Source: Palsa-504 sp963790065 (GTDB taxonomy: Bacteria; Actinomycetota; Actinomycetes; Streptosporangiales; Streptosporangiaceae). Taken from it: a stretch of 64,000 nucleotides of DNA. Positions 53,896 to 63,361 of the stretch are shown piece after piece. A program made the translations under genes and the position numbers. The stretch covers positions 124,001-188,000 of the forward strand of contig CAWBNK010000001.1 of the NCBI GenBank assembly GCA_963790065.1, written 5' to 3'. Position 1 is the first letter of the stretch. Each line of letters starts with the position of its first letter. Below the pieces are notes generated by a model. The model saw only the letters and a list, made by a program, of their open reading frames with translations, was not told the origin of the DNA and ran no database searches.

Positions 53896-54951
53896 GTGCG
53901 GACGATCGCGCTCGAAGAGCACTTCTGGACCGCCGCGCTGGCCGCGCCGCCGGGCACCGGCCCGCTGGCCGCCTGGGGTCCTGCGGTAGCTGACCAGCTG
54001 CGCGACCTCGGCCCCGGGCGGCTGGCCGGGATGGACGCCGCCGGGATCGACCTGCAGGTCATCTCGCACGTGGCGCCCGCCGCGCAGGGACTGGCCGGCG
54101 CCGAGGGCCTGGCCCGGGCCCGCGAGGCCAACGACGAGCTGGCCGCCGCGGTCCGCGCGCACCCGGACCGGTTCGCGGGCTTCGCCACCCTGCCCACCGC
54201 CGACCCGCAGGCCGCGGCCGACGAGCTCGAGCGGGCCACCGCCGGACTCGGCTTCGTCGGCGCCCTGGTCAACAGCACGCTCGGATCCAACGGGGCGTTC
54301 CTGGACGACGCCAGGTTCGCCCCGCTGCTGGAACGCTTCGAGCGGCTCGGCGTGCCGCTCTACCTGCACCCGGCACCGCCGTCGGCGCCCCTGCGCGAGG
54401 CGATGTACGCCGGGCTGCCGCCGGCCGTGGCCGGCCGCCTGGCCACCGGGGCCTGGGGCTGGCACGCCGAGGCCGGCCTGCACGTGCTGCGGATGATCGC
54501 CACCGGGGTGTTCGACCGGCATCCCGCGCTGCGCCTGATCATCGGCCACTGCGGCGAGATGCTGCCGTTCATGCTGGCCCGCATGGACGCCATGCTGCGG
54601 CTGGACAGCCTGGCGCTCGCCCCGTCCGGGTACTTCGCCCGCAACATCTGGGTGACCACCAGCGGGCTGTTCAGCATCCCGCCGGTAATGTGCACCGTGC
54701 AGGTGCTCGGGATCGACCGCGTGCTGTTCAGCGTCGACTACCCGTTCGGCTCCAACGCGGCCGGCCGGGAACTGCTCGACACGCTCCCGCTCAGCCCGCA
54801 GGACAAGGCCAAGATCGCGGGCGGCAACGCCGAGCGGCTGCTGGGCCTGGCCGCCCCCGCCACGCCCGGGCCGGTGACACCTGGGCGTGATTTACGTCAC
54901 GTTGATGTTGCAAAAAAGTTTGCGCTGGCTGGCCTATTTACGGCACAATGA
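53896..54951 (+). CDS. Amidohydrolase-family decarboxylase-like protein
   Basis: A 351-residue metal-dependent hydrolase/decarboxylase of the ACMSD/gamma-resorcylate decarboxylase type. The N-terminus has EEHF near residue 7 in place of HxH. There is a central LYLHPAP, then IIGHCGE and the C-terminal Asp in FSVDYPFGSN, all typical metal or catalytic residues. The last 20 or so residues lie over the sufR promoter and may not be conserved. The substrate (an aromatic acid) is inference. Confidence 0.82.
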   Translation: MRTIALEEHFWTAALAAPPGTGPLAAWGPAVADQLRDLGPGRLAGMDAAGIDLQVISHVAPAAQGLAGAEGLARAREANDELAAAVRAHPDRFAGFATLPTADPQAAADELERATAGLGFVGALVNSTLGSNGAFLDDARFAPLLERFERLGVPLYLHPAPPSAPLREAMYAGLPPAVAGRLATGAWGWHAEAGLHVLRMIATGVFDRHPALRLIIGHCGEMLPFMLARMDAMLRLDSLALAPSGYFARNIWVTTSGLFSIPPVMCTVQVLGIDRVLFSVDYPFGSNAAGRELLDTLPLSPQDKAKIAGGNAERLLGLAAPATPGPVTPGRDLRHVDVAKKFALAGLFTAQ

Positions 54952-54964
54952 TGTTGTGAAAAAC
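54886..54964 (+). promoter_or_regulatory. Candidate sufR promoter and autoregulatory site
   Basis: CGTGA-TTTACG-TCACG is an inverted repeat at 54886-54901. TTGCGC (54920-54925) and CACAAT (54944-54949) are spaced 18 bases apart as a possible -35/-10. TGATGTTG followed by an A-rich run occurs at 54903 and again at 54949, flanking that region. SufR is expected to bind just upstream of its own gene. The region overlaps the 3' end of the amidohydrolase gene. If transcription starts at CACAAT plus 7, the sufR message would be leaderless or nearly so. Confidence 0.45.
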
Positions 54965-55717
54965 GTCCGGCCGCTCGAGGGTCCCACCCGGGGCCAGGTC
55001 GCGCGGCTGATCCTGGAGTTCGGGCCGTCGACCGCCGCCACGCTGGGCGGCCGGCTCGGGCTGACTCCTGCGGCCATCCGTCGCCACCTGGACAACCTCC
55101 TGGCCGAGGGCCTGATCGAGACCAGGATGGCCCGGACGTACGGCAACCGGGGCCGCGGCCGGCCGGCCAAGGTCTTCGTGATCACCGACGCCGGGCGCAG
55201 CGCGTTCGAGCACGCCTACGACGACCTGGCCACCGGAGCGCTGCGCTTCCTGGCTGAACGGGCTGGTCCGGACGCCATCGCCGAGTTCGCCCGGACCCAG
55301 ATCTCCGACCTGGAGCGGCGGTACGCGCCGGTGGTGGCCCGGGGTGAGCTGGCCGCCCGGGTGCAGGCGCTGGCCGAGGCGCTGTCCGCCGACGGCTACG
55401 CCGCCTCCGCGGGCCCGGCGCCCGCCATCGGGGCGACCGGCCCGTCCGGCGAGCAGCTGTGCCAGCATCACTGCCCGGTCGCGCACGTGGCGGCCGAGTT
55501 CCCCCAGCTGTGCGAGGCGGAAACCGAGGCGTTCGGCAGGCTGCTCGGCACGCCGGTGCAGCGCCTCGCTACGATCGCGCACGGCGACGGGATCTGCACC
55601 ACGCACGTCACTAGCGTCGCAAGCGTCACCGGCGCCGGGAAGGCAGGGCCGGCCCAGGATGTTGTACAGCAGGTACCTACAGATAATCACCCAGAGTCCG
55701 GAGGGCTCTTGACATGA
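54956..55717 (+). CDS. sufR: SufR, iron-sulfur-sensing repressor of the suf operon
   Basis: A 253-residue regulator. The winged helix covers residues 8-70 (RGQVARLILEFGPSTAATLGGRLGLTPAAIRRHL, with a wing at YGNRGRGRPAK). The C-terminal half holds the cluster ligands CQHHCPVAHV...LCEAE and GICTTH. It represses suf when holding a 4Fe-4S cluster. The chosen start is GTG 54956 (VKNVRPLEG); the longer frame would run into the promoter. It overlaps the sufB start. Confidence 0.9.
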   Translation: MKNVRPLEGPTRGQVARLILEFGPSTAATLGGRLGLTPAAIRRHLDNLLAEGLIETRMARTYGNRGRGRPAKVFVITDAGRSAFEHAYDDLATGALRFLAERAGPDAIAEFARTQISDLERRYAPVVARGELAARVQALAEALSADGYAASAGPAPAIGATGPSGEQLCQHHCPVAHVAAEFPQLCEAETEAFGRLLGTPVQRLATIAHGDGICTTHVTSVASVTGAGKAGPAQDVVQQVPTDNHPESGGLLT

Positions 55718-57129
55718 CGACCACCACCACGCAGGAACAGCTCGAGGGCCTGGGCACGTACAAGTTCGGCTGGGCCGACTCGGACGTGGCCGGCGCGTCC
55801 GCGCGCCGCGGCCTGTCCGAAGAGGTGGTCCGCGACATCTCGGCCCGCAAGAACGAGCCCGAGTGGATGCTCGAGCTGCGGCTGAAGGGGCTGAAGTCCT
55901 ACGGCCGCAAGCCGCTGCCCACCTGGGGCGCCGACCTGTCGGAGATTGACTTCGACAACATCAAGTATTTCGTCCGCTCCACCGAGAAGCAGGCGGCCAG
56001 CTGGGACGAACTGCCCGCCGACATCAAGAACACCTACGACCGGCTCGGCATCCCCGAGGCGGAAAAGCAGCGCCTTATCGCGGGCGTCGCGGCGCAGTAC
56101 GAGTCCGAGGTCGTCTACCACAAGATCAGGGAAGACCTCGAGGAAAAGGGCGTCATCTTCCTCGACACGGACAGCGCGCTGCGCGAGCACCCGGATTTGT
56201 TCAAGGAATACTTCAGCACGGTAATCCCGGTGGGCGACAACAAGTTCGCCGCGCTCAACACGGCGGTATGGTCCGGCGGCTCGTTCATTTACGTGCCGAA
56301 GGGCGTGCAGGTGGAAATCCCGCTGCAGGCCTATTTCCGCATCAACACCGAGAACATGGGCCAGTTCGAGCGGACCCTGATCATCGTCGACGAAGGCGCC
56401 TACGTCCATTACGTGGAGGGCTGCACCGCGCCCATTTACAAGTCCGACTCGCTGCATTCCGCGGTGGTCGAGATCATCGTGAAGAAGGACGCGCGCTGCC
56501 GGTACACCACGATCCAGAACTGGTCGACCAACGTCTACAACCTGGTCACCAAGCGGGCCGTGGCCGAGCAGGGCGCGACCATGGAATGGGTCGACGGCAA
56601 CATCGGCTCGAAGGTGACGATGAAGTACCCGGCGATCTACCTGATGGGCGAGCACGCGCGGGGCGAGACGCTTTCCGTCGCGTTCGCGGGCCCTGGCCAG
56701 CACCAGGACGCCGGGGCCAAGATGGTGCACTGCGCGCCGCACACGTCCTCGTCCATCGTGTCCAAGTCGGTGGCCCGGGCCGGCGGCCGTACCTCCTACC
56801 GCGGCCTGATCAACGTGCAGGAGGGCGCCGAGCACTCCAAGTCCAACGTCAAGTGCGACGCGCTGCTGGTCGACACGGTCAGCCGCAGCGACACCTACCC
56901 GTACGTGGACGTCCGCGAGGACGACGTGGAGATGGCCCACGAGGCGACCGTCTCCAAGATCTCCGAGGACCAGCTGTTCTACCTGATGAGCCGGGGCATG
57001 ACCGAGGACGAGGCCATGGCCACCATCGTCCGCGGGTTCGTCGAGCCGATCGCCCGCGAACTGCCGATGGAGTACGCGCTCGAGCTGAACCGGCTGATCG
57101 AGCTCCAGATGGAGGGGGCTGTCGGCTGA
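55714..57129 (+). CDS. sufB: Fe-S cluster assembly scaffold SufB
   Basis: A 471-residue SufB, subunit of the SufBCD scaffold that builds Fe-S clusters. It shows the usual N-terminal region (YKFGWADSD), FIYVPKGVQVEIPLQAYFRIN, VHYVEGCTAP with a conserved Cys, and NVKCDALLV. ATG 55714 is preceded by GGAGGG 9 bases upstream. It overlaps sufR and sufD at its ends. Confidence 0.97.
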   Translation: MTTTTTQEQLEGLGTYKFGWADSDVAGASARRGLSEEVVRDISARKNEPEWMLELRLKGLKSYGRKPLPTWGADLSEIDFDNIKYFVRSTEKQAASWDELPADIKNTYDRLGIPEAEKQRLIAGVAAQYESEVVYHKIREDLEEKGVIFLDTDSALREHPDLFKEYFSTVIPVGDNKFAALNTAVWSGGSFIYVPKGVQVEIPLQAYFRINTENMGQFERTLIIVDEGAYVHYVEGCTAPIYKSDSLHSAVVEIIVKKDARCRYTTIQNWSTNVYNLVTKRAVAEQGATMEWVDGNIGSKVTMKYPAIYLMGEHARGETLSVAFAGPGQHQDAGAKMVHCAPHTSSSIVSKSVARAGGRTSYRGLINVQEGAEHSKSNVKCDALLVDTVSRSDTYPYVDVREDDVEMAHEATVSKISEDQLFYLMSRGMTEDEAMATIVRGFVEPIARELPMEYALELNRLIELQMEGAVG

Positions 57130-58286
57130 TGTCGGCTGGACTGCAGGGGGCGATTGAATCAGCCCCCGTGACCAGGCTGCACGAGCACAGGTCGTACGAT
57201 CCGTCGGACTTCGGCGTGCCCGCCGGCCGGGAGGAGGAGTGGCGGTTCACCCCGCTGCGCCGCCTCCGCGGCCTGCACGCCGAGCCGGCTCCGGCCCCGT
57301 CCGTGCCAGCCGCCGTGGAAGTGGCGGTGGACCCGGCCCCTGAGGTCAAGATCTCTGCTGCCGAACGGTCCGTGGCTCAGGCGGGCCGCACCTTCGTCCC
57401 GGCCGACCGGGTGAGCGCGCAGGCGTACGCGAACTTCGCCGAGGCCACCGTGATCACGATCCCCGCCGAAGCCGACGCCTCCCGGCCCACCACGGTCACC
57501 ATGACCGGCCAGGACCCGGACGGCGCCGGCTACGGCCACCTGCTGGTGCAGGCCGAGCCGTTCTCCCGGGCCGTGGTGGTGCTCGACTACCGCGGCAGCG
57601 CCACCTACGCCGACAACGTCGAGCTGGTGGTCGGGGACGGCGCCATGCTGTCGGTGATCAGCGTGGCGGACTGGGCCGGCGACGCGGTGCACGTCTCGCA
57701 CCACTACGCCACCCTGGGCCGCGACGCCCGGCTGCGGCACACCGCGGTCACGCTGGGCGGATCCGTGGTCCGGCTGGGCACCGAGGTGCGCTACGACGGC
57801 ACCGGCGGCGACGCCGAGCTGACCGGGCTCTACTTCGCCGACGCGGGGCAGCACCTGGAGCACCGGCTGTTCGTCGACCATGACGTGCCGCGCTGCCGCA
57901 GCCGCGTGACCTACAAGGGCGCGCTGCAGGGCGCCGACGCGCACGCGGTCTGGATCGGCGACGTGCTGATCAGGCCGGAAGCCGACGGCACGGACACCTA
58001 CGAGTACAACAGGAACCTGGTGCTGACCGACGGCACCCGGGTCGATTCCGTGCCGAACCTGGAGATCCTCACCGGCGAGATCGTCGGGGCCGGGCACGCC
58101 AGCGCCAGCGGCCGGCTCGAGGATCACCACCTGTTCTACCTGATGGCCAGGGGCATCCCCTTCGAGGAGGCCCGCAAGCTGGTCATCCGCGGGTTCTTCG
58201 GCCAGCTGATCGACACCATCGAGGTACCCGAGCTGCGCGACCGGGTCGCCGAGAGCATTGAAGCGGAGCTGGAGAAGCAGCGATGA
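57129..58286 (+). CDS. sufD: Fe-S cluster assembly protein SufD
   Basis: A 385-residue partner of SufB. The signature C-terminal beta-helix reads VLTDGTRVDSVPNLEIL, GRLEDHHLFYLMARGIPFEEARKLVIRGFFG, with the conserved SufD His near HAS. The variable N-terminal half is typical. The ATG at 57129 overlaps the sufB stop. Confidence 0.95.
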   Translation: MSAGLQGAIESAPVTRLHEHRSYDPSDFGVPAGREEEWRFTPLRRLRGLHAEPAPAPSVPAAVEVAVDPAPEVKISAAERSVAQAGRTFVPADRVSAQAYANFAEATVITIPAEADASRPTTVTMTGQDPDGAGYGHLLVQAEPFSRAVVVLDYRGSATYADNVELVVGDGAMLSVISVADWAGDAVHVSHHYATLGRDARLRHTAVTLGGSVVRLGTEVRYDGTGGDAELTGLYFADAGQHLEHRLFVDHDVPRCRSRVTYKGALQGADAHAVWIGDVLIRPEADGTDTYEYNRNLVLTDGTRVDSVPNLEILTGEIVGAGHASASGRLEDHHLFYLMARGIPFEEARKLVIRGFFGQLIDTIEVPELRDRVAESIEAELEKQR

Positions 58287-58612
58287 CCGAGACGCGCGCC
58301 TACACCAGGGCCTGCGCGCTGTCCGATCTCCCGGTTGAGGGCGTGATCGGCGTTGAGGTGGCCGGCGAGCCGGTCGCCGTGGCGCGCACCGGCGGCGAGG
58401 TCTTCGCGCTGCGGGACGTGTGCTCGCACGCCGAGGTGCCGCTGTCCGAAGGCGAGGTCTACGACCACACGGTCGAGTGCTGGCTGCACGGATCCTGTTT
58501 CGACCTGCGCACCGGCCAGCCCACCGGGCTTCCGGCCACCGAGCCGGTGCCCGTCTATTCCGTCAAGATCGAAGGCGACGAGGTCTACGTCGCCATAGCT
58601 AAGGAGTCATAG
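58283..58612 (+). CDS. Rieske [2Fe-2S] ferredoxin of the suf operon
   Basis: A 109-residue NirD/ferredoxin-like Rieske protein. The cluster ligands are CSHAE and CWLHGSC (Cys-x-His, Cys-x2-His). It is probably an electron carrier, or a protein serving Fe-S assembly, as in many actinobacterial suf operons. Four-base overlaps on both sides show it belongs to the operon. Confidence 0.9.
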   Translation: MTETRAYTRACALSDLPVEGVIGVEVAGEPVAVARTGGEVFALRDVCSHAEVPLSEGEVYDHTVECWLHGSCFDLRTGQPTGLPATEPVPVYSVKIEGDEVYVAIAKES

Positions 58613-59373
58613 TGCCCACCCTCGAGATCCGCGACCTGCACGTCAGCGTGGAGGAGAGCCCTGGCGTGCACCGGGAGATCCTGCGCGGCGTGAACCTGAC
58701 CGTCGCCGAGGGAGAGACCCACGCCATCATGGGCCCGAACGGCTCGGGCAAGTCCACCCTGGCCTACGCCATCGCCGGCCACCCGAAGTACCTGATCACC
58801 AAGGGCAGCGTCACGCTGGACGGCGAGGACATCCTGGCCCTGTCGGTGGACTGGCGCGCCCGTGCCGGGCTCTTCCTGGCCATGCAGTACCCGGTCGAGG
58901 TACCCGGCGTCACGGTGTCGAACTTCCTGCGCACCGCGGTCACCGCGGTCCGCGGCGAAGCGCCCAAGCTGCGCGATTTCGTCAAGGAACTGCGGGCCGC
59001 GATGTCCGCGCTGTCCATGGACCCCGCCTTCGCCGAGCGCAACCTGAACGAGGGCTTCTCCGGCGGGGAGAAGAAGCGGCACGAGATCCTCCAGCTCGAG
59101 CTGCTCAACCCGAAGGTCGCGGTGCTCGACGAGACCGACTCCGGCCTGGACATCGACGCGCTCAAGGTGGTGGCCGACGGCATCAACCGGTTCCGCGACA
59201 AGCCCGGCCACGCCGTCCTGCTGATCACCCACTACCCCCGCCTCCTGCGACTCGTCGAGCCCGACTTCGTGCACGTCTTCGTGGGCGGCCGGATCGTCGA
59301 GGAGGGCGGCCCCGAGCTGGCCGAACGCCTGGAGAAAGAGGGCTACGAGAAGTTCCTCGGGGTCCCCGCATGA
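58612..59373 (+). CDS. sufC: SufC, ATPase of the SufBCD complex
   Basis: A 253-residue ABC-type ATPase: Walker A GPNGSGKSTLA, signature FSGGEKKRHEI, Walker B VAVLDETDSGLD and the H-loop LLITHYPRLL. The GEKKRHE signature is specific to SufC. The GTG start follows AAGGAGTCATA. Confidence 0.97.
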   Translation: MPTLEIRDLHVSVEESPGVHREILRGVNLTVAEGETHAIMGPNGSGKSTLAYAIAGHPKYLITKGSVTLDGEDILALSVDWRARAGLFLAMQYPVEVPGVTVSNFLRTAVTAVRGEAPKLRDFVKELRAAMSALSMDPAFAERNLNEGFSGGEKKRHEILQLELLNPKVAVLDETDSGLDIDALKVVADGINRFRDKPGHAVLLITHYPRLLRLVEPDFVHVFVGGRIVEEGGPELAERLEKEGYEKFLGVPA

Positions 59374-60611
59374 GCGAGCACCCTGGACACCTCGACGTCG
59401 AGGCGGTCCGGGCCGACTTCCCGGCGCTGGCCAGGACGGTGCGCAACGGCAACCCGCTGATCTACCTGGACTCCGGCGCGACGTCGCAGAAGCCGGTCCA
59501 GGTCCTGGACGCCGAGCGGTCGTGCTACGAACTGCACAACGGCGCCGCGCACCGCGGTGCGCACCTGCTCAGCGAAGAAGCCACCGAGATCTACGAAGGC
59601 GCCCGGGCGAAGATCGCGGCGTTCCTCGGCGCGGACGCCGGCGAGATCGTGTTCACCAAGAACGCCACCGAGGCGATCAACCTGGTCGCCTACACGCTGC
59701 CGGTGTCAGCAGGCGACGAGATCCTCATCACCGAGATGGAGCATCACGCCAACCTGGTGCCGTGGCAGCAGCTGTGCGAGCGGACCGGCGCCACGCTGCG
59801 CTGGCTGAGCGTGACGCCGGACGGCCGGCTCGACCTCGACGGCCTCGACACCCTGCTGACCGACAGGACCAAGCTCGTCGCGGTGACCCAGCAGTCGAAC
59901 GTGACCGGCGCGATCCCGCCGCTCGCCGAGATCGCGCGGGCCGCGCACGACAACGGCGCGCTGGTCCTGGCCGACGCCGCGCAGTCGGTGCCGCACCAGC
60001 CGGTCGACGTGGCCGCGCTCGGCGTGGACTTCCTGGCCTTCTCCGGGCACAAGATGCTCGGCCCGTACGGGATCGGGGTGCTGTTCGGCCGGGCCGACCT
60101 GCTCGAGGCGATGCCGCCCTTCCTGACCGGCGGGTCGATGATCGAGGTGGTCCGGATGGAGGGCAGCACGTTCCTGCCGCCGCCGCAGCGGTTCGAGCCA
60201 GGCGTGCCCGCCGTGGCCGAGGCCGCGGGCCTGGCCGCCGCGGTCGACTACCTGTCCGCGCTCGGCATGGATAACGTCGCCGCGCACGAGGAGTCGCTGA
60301 CCGCGCACGCCCTCGACGTGCTGCGCGAGATCAACGGCGTGCGCATCCTCGGCCCGGACACCACCAAGGACCGGGGCGGCGCGGTGGCGTTCGAGGTCGA
60401 AGGCGTCCACCCGCACGACGTGGGCCAGGTCCTCGACGAGCTCGGTATCGCGGTGCGCACCGGCCACCACTGCGCCTGGCCGCTGCACCGGGCGCTGGGC
60501 GTGCAGGCCAGCACCCGGGCCACGTTCTACGTCTACAACACGCACGCCGAGGTAGACGCCCTGGCGGACGGCATCCGCTACGCTCAGCGCTTCTTCGGTG
60601 CCCGGCAATAG
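59370..60611 (+). CDS. sufS: Cysteine desulfurase SufS
   Basis: A 413-residue PLP enzyme that supplies persulfide sulfur to SufU/SufBCD. Motifs include YLDSGATSQKP, KNATEAINLVAY, HHANLVPWQQL, the PLP lysine in FSGHKMLGPYG, and the active-site Cys in RTGHHCAWPL. It overlaps sufC. Confidence 0.97.
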   Translation: MSEHPGHLDVEAVRADFPALARTVRNGNPLIYLDSGATSQKPVQVLDAERSCYELHNGAAHRGAHLLSEEATEIYEGARAKIAAFLGADAGEIVFTKNATEAINLVAYTLPVSAGDEILITEMEHHANLVPWQQLCERTGATLRWLSVTPDGRLDLDGLDTLLTDRTKLVAVTQQSNVTGAIPPLAEIARAAHDNGALVLADAAQSVPHQPVDVAALGVDFLAFSGHKMLGPYGIGVLFGRADLLEAMPPFLTGGSMIEVVRMEGSTFLPPPQRFEPGVPAVAEAAGLAAAVDYLSALGMDNVAAHEESLTAHALDVLREINGVRILGPDTTKDRGGAVAFEVEGVHPHDVGQVLDELGIAVRTGHHCAWPLHRALGVQASTRATFYVYNTHAEVDALADGIRYAQRFFGARQ

Positions 60612-60640
60612 GCGACCGGCTTTCCGCGTTAGGAGGTGAC

Positions 60641-61102
60641 ATGGCGCAGCTCGAGTCGATGTACCAGGAGATCATCCTGGATCACTACCGCAACCCTCAT
60701 CACAAGGGGCTGCGGGAGCCGTTCGACGCCGAGGTGCATCACGTCAACCCGGTGTGCGGCGATGAGGTGACCCTGCGGGTCACGCTCAAGGACGTCGGCG
60801 GCGAGCCCGTCGTGCAGGACCTGTCCTACGACACGCTCGGCTGCTCGATCAGCCAGGCCAGCGCGTCGGTGATGAGCGATCTCGTCATCGGCAAGCCGGT
60901 CGGCGAGGCGATGCGGATCAGCCAGGCGTTCCTCGAGCTCATGCAGTCACGCGGTGAGAATGAGCCGGACGAGGGCCTGCTCGAAGACGCGGTGGCGTTC
61001 GCCGGCGTGTCCAAGTACCCGGCCCGGATCAAGTGCGCGCTGCTGGGCTGGATGGCATGGAAAGATGCAACGGCGCAGGCCATGGAGGTCGGAGAACGAT
61101 GA
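60641..61102 (+). CDS. sufU: SufU, zinc-dependent sulfurtransferase
   Basis: A 153-residue SufU that takes sulfur from SufS. The Zn/S ligands are NPVCGDEV, LGCSISQAS (with the insert typical of SufU) and IKCALLGW. The ATG at 60641 is preceded by TTAGGAGG. It overlaps sufT. Confidence 0.96.
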   Translation: MAQLESMYQEIILDHYRNPHHKGLREPFDAEVHHVNPVCGDEVTLRVTLKDVGGEPVVQDLSYDTLGCSISQASASVMSDLVIGKPVGEAMRISQAFLELMQSRGENEPDEGLLEDAVAFAGVSKYPARIKCALLGWMAWKDATAQAMEVGER

Positions 61103-61470
61103 CGGAGAACACGACGCAGGACACCGAGCCGGTGGTCGCTGGAGACTTCAATGGCGAGCTGACGCCGGAGCAGGAAGACGTGTTCGAGGCGCTGCGCGAC
61201 GTGGTAGACCCCGAACTCGGGATCAACGTGGTGGACCTCGGCCTGGTCTACGGTGTCGACGTTGACGCCGAGCGGATCGCCACCATAGACATGACCCTGA
61301 CCAGCGCTGCGTGCCCGCTCACCGATGTGATCGAGGACCAGGCCCGCGAGGCGCTGGAAGGGATAGTGACGGACTTCCGCATCAACTGGGTGTGGATGCC
61401 GCCGTGGGGCCCGGAGAGCATCACCGAGGACGGGCGCGAGCAACTCCGCGCCCTCGGCTTCAACATCTAG
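61099..61470 (+). CDS. sufT: SufT (DUF59/MIP18-family Fe-S assembly factor)
   Basis: A 123-residue PaaD/MIP18-like protein. The core has LRDVVDPELGINVVDLGLVYGVD, the Cys in TSAACPLTDVIEDQA, and VWMPPWGPESIT. It assists maturation of Fe-S proteins. It is last in the suf operon. Confidence 0.93.
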   Translation: MTENTTQDTEPVVAGDFNGELTPEQEDVFEALRDVVDPELGINVVDLGLVYGVDVDAERIATIDMTLTSAACPLTDVIEDQAREALEGIVTDFRINWVWMPPWGPESITEDGREQLRALGFNI

Positions 61471-61486
61471 GTTCAGCGCTATTTAG

Positions 61487-62434
61487 TTAGGCCCGGATGT
61501 AGAACGGCTCCGCATGCGCGGAGATCCACTCGTCGACCTGGTCGGGCTCGCCTTCGCCGGGAAACGTGACGTCAATAGGGAACCCCTGCTCGGGTACCGC
61601 GCCGACGGCCCGCTCGATCGCGCTGATGACCTCCTCGCGGCTGGCCGTGCTGCCCGGGTCGTGCAGCGTGACCGAGATGACCAGGCCCTCGCCCTGGCCG
61701 GGAACTGAGAGCCAGGCGCGGGAGGCCTGCCAGACGTGGGGGATGGCTCCCAGCGCGCCCCGGATCTCGGTGAGCAGGGTGACCAGATCGGACGGCGGCA
61801 GGCCCACCCGGACCTGGGCGCCGTCGGTGACGTCCAGCGGTATGGGGCTGGCCGCCAGGTAACCCACCCCTTCCGGGTAGATCGGGACGCTGGCTCCGGC
61901 TCCGGGGTTCAGCGCGATGCCGACGCCGCCTGGCAGCCGCCGGGCCAGTTCGGCCGCGGGGACCACGATGTGCGGCATGGCGGCGAACGGCCACTCGGGG
62001 GACGGTCGGCGGGTGTGGTCATCCGGACTGTGCTGCGCGGGCACGGGGACCTGCCTGGCCGGCTTGACGCGCCGGTGCCAGGCGGCTAGCTGCTGCGCCG
62101 AGGTGAACGCGGGGACGAACTCGGCGCCCAGGTAGGTGACGGTGGGCAGCAGCACGGCCGACCCGTCCGTGACCGGCCGCTCATCGTCGGGCAGCGGGAG
62201 CCAGAGCCGTCCTCGGCTAAGCTCGTCGAGCAGGTCGGTGACCTGGTCCGGGTGCTTGATCGCGGCGTCCAGGGCCTGCTCGATCGTCCCTGGGGTCAGG
62301 GTCTCGGGGTTCTCGTTGGTCGGCTGGGGCTGGCCTGCGCGGCCTGCGTGCCCCCAGACGACCGCACCAGGCCGCATGAAGGTGCCGCCGTGCGACATAG
62401 CGGAGCCCGGATTGGCGGGAGTCGTCGGGTTCAT
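61487..62434 (-). CDS. SseB-family protein
   Basis: A 315-residue protein. The SseB N-terminal domain covers about 48-130 (TIEQALDAAIKHPDQVTDLLDELSRGRLWLPL, VLLPTVTYLGAEFVPAFTSAQQLAAWH), and the C-terminal domain about 155-315 (LALNPGAGASVPI..., IDVTFPGEGEPDQVDEWI). The name comes from enhanced serine sensitivity in E. coli, and the molecular role is not known. It is convergent with sufT. Confidence 0.85.
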   Translation of the reverse strand: MNPTTPANPGSAMSHGGTFMRPGAVVWGHAGRAGQPQPTNENPETLTPGTIEQALDAAIKHPDQVTDLLDELSRGRLWLPLPDDERPVTDGSAVLLPTVTYLGAEFVPAFTSAQQLAAWHRRVKPARQVPVPAQHSPDDHTRRPSPEWPFAAMPHIVVPAAELARRLPGGVGIALNPGAGASVPIYPEGVGYLAASPIPLDVTDGAQVRVGLPPSDLVTLLTEIRGALGAIPHVWQASRAWLSVPGQGEGLVISVTLHDPGSTASREEVISAIERAVGAVPEQGFPIDVTFPGEGEPDQVDEWISAHAEPFYIRA

Positions 62435-62546
62435 AGGAGTGTTCCTGTCATCAACTGGCTAGGGGCGGCCCGCTGCGAGCCCGCTGGGCAACCGCCCGGG
62501 CAGGCAACCCATAGTACGGATAGTAAGCGTGTAAAGGCGGTGTGTA

Positions 62547-63275
62547 ATGAAGAATCCTGCCTCAGGCGGTGGCCGCTGGGTGGAGGTTCCGCCCGAACGC
62601 TTTCTGACCTGGATCGATACATTCGTCCGCCGCCACGGCGGCGCGCAAGCCGTCACTCACAGTGACGACTTTGCCTCGGTGGCCTTCGCGGCCGCCGATG
62701 GGGCCACCGCGCAGTCCTATCCGCCCTTCCCGCCCATGCCGCCCTGGCCGGCCGGCGCCGGGGCCCCGAGCGCGAACGGGGCGGCTGAGGCGATCGTGGC
62801 GCACGCCCAGGCCGACCGGGTGGTCGGGGTGCTGCTGGTGCGGCTGGGCGGCTATGCGGCGGGCGTCTTCGCCGGCTCGCCGCCCCGGCTGGTCAGTTCG
62901 AAGACCGGCCGCAGGCCGGTGCACGGCCGCAGCGCGGCCGGCGGCTGGTCCCAGCATCGCTTCGCACGGCGCCGGGAGAACCAGGCCGCGGCCGCGCTGG
63001 GGGCCGCTGCCGACGCCGCAGCCGGAATATTCGGCCCGTACGGGCCGGACGGCCTGGACGCGGTGGTGCTCGGCGGGGACAAGCGGTCCATGGCCGGGCT
63101 GCGGGGCGACGTGCGGCTCGCGCCGTACCTGGACCTGGCCGCCGATCGTTTCCTGACCGTTCCCGATCCGCGCCCGGCCGTGCTCAGCGCCATCCCGGCC
63201 GCCTACCTGGCCGTCCGCATCCGGCTGACCGAGCCGAAACCCGATCGCCTGGCCGCTGCGGACCACGTAGACTAG
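62547..63275 (+). CDS. acVLRF1-type peptidyl-tRNA hydrolase
   Basis: A 242-residue actinobacterial Vms1-like release-factor homologue. The catalytic region is GGWSQHRFARRRENQ near residues 130-145, with the Gln proposed to release peptidyl-tRNA on split ribosomes. The C-terminal half has VVLGGDKRSM and the eRF1-like core. The ATG follows GGTGTGTAATG... with a weak ribosome binding site. Confidence 0.85.
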   Translation: MKNPASGGGRWVEVPPERFLTWIDTFVRRHGGAQAVTHSDDFASVAFAAADGATAQSYPPFPPMPPWPAGAGAPSANGAAEAIVAHAQADRVVGVLLVRLGGYAAGVFAGSPPRLVSSKTGRRPVHGRSAAGGWSQHRFARRRENQAAAALGAAADAAAGIFGPYGPDGLDAVVLGGDKRSMAGLRGDVRLAPYLDLAADRFLTVPDPRPAVLSAIPAAYLAVRIRLTEPKPDRLAAADHVD

Positions 63276-63361
63276 ATGCCGTGCTGCCGACGACGGACTA
63301 AGGAGACGCTCAAGGGGAGAGGTCTGTCCGTTTCCGTCCGTTACGCAGGAGCAGCTTAATC

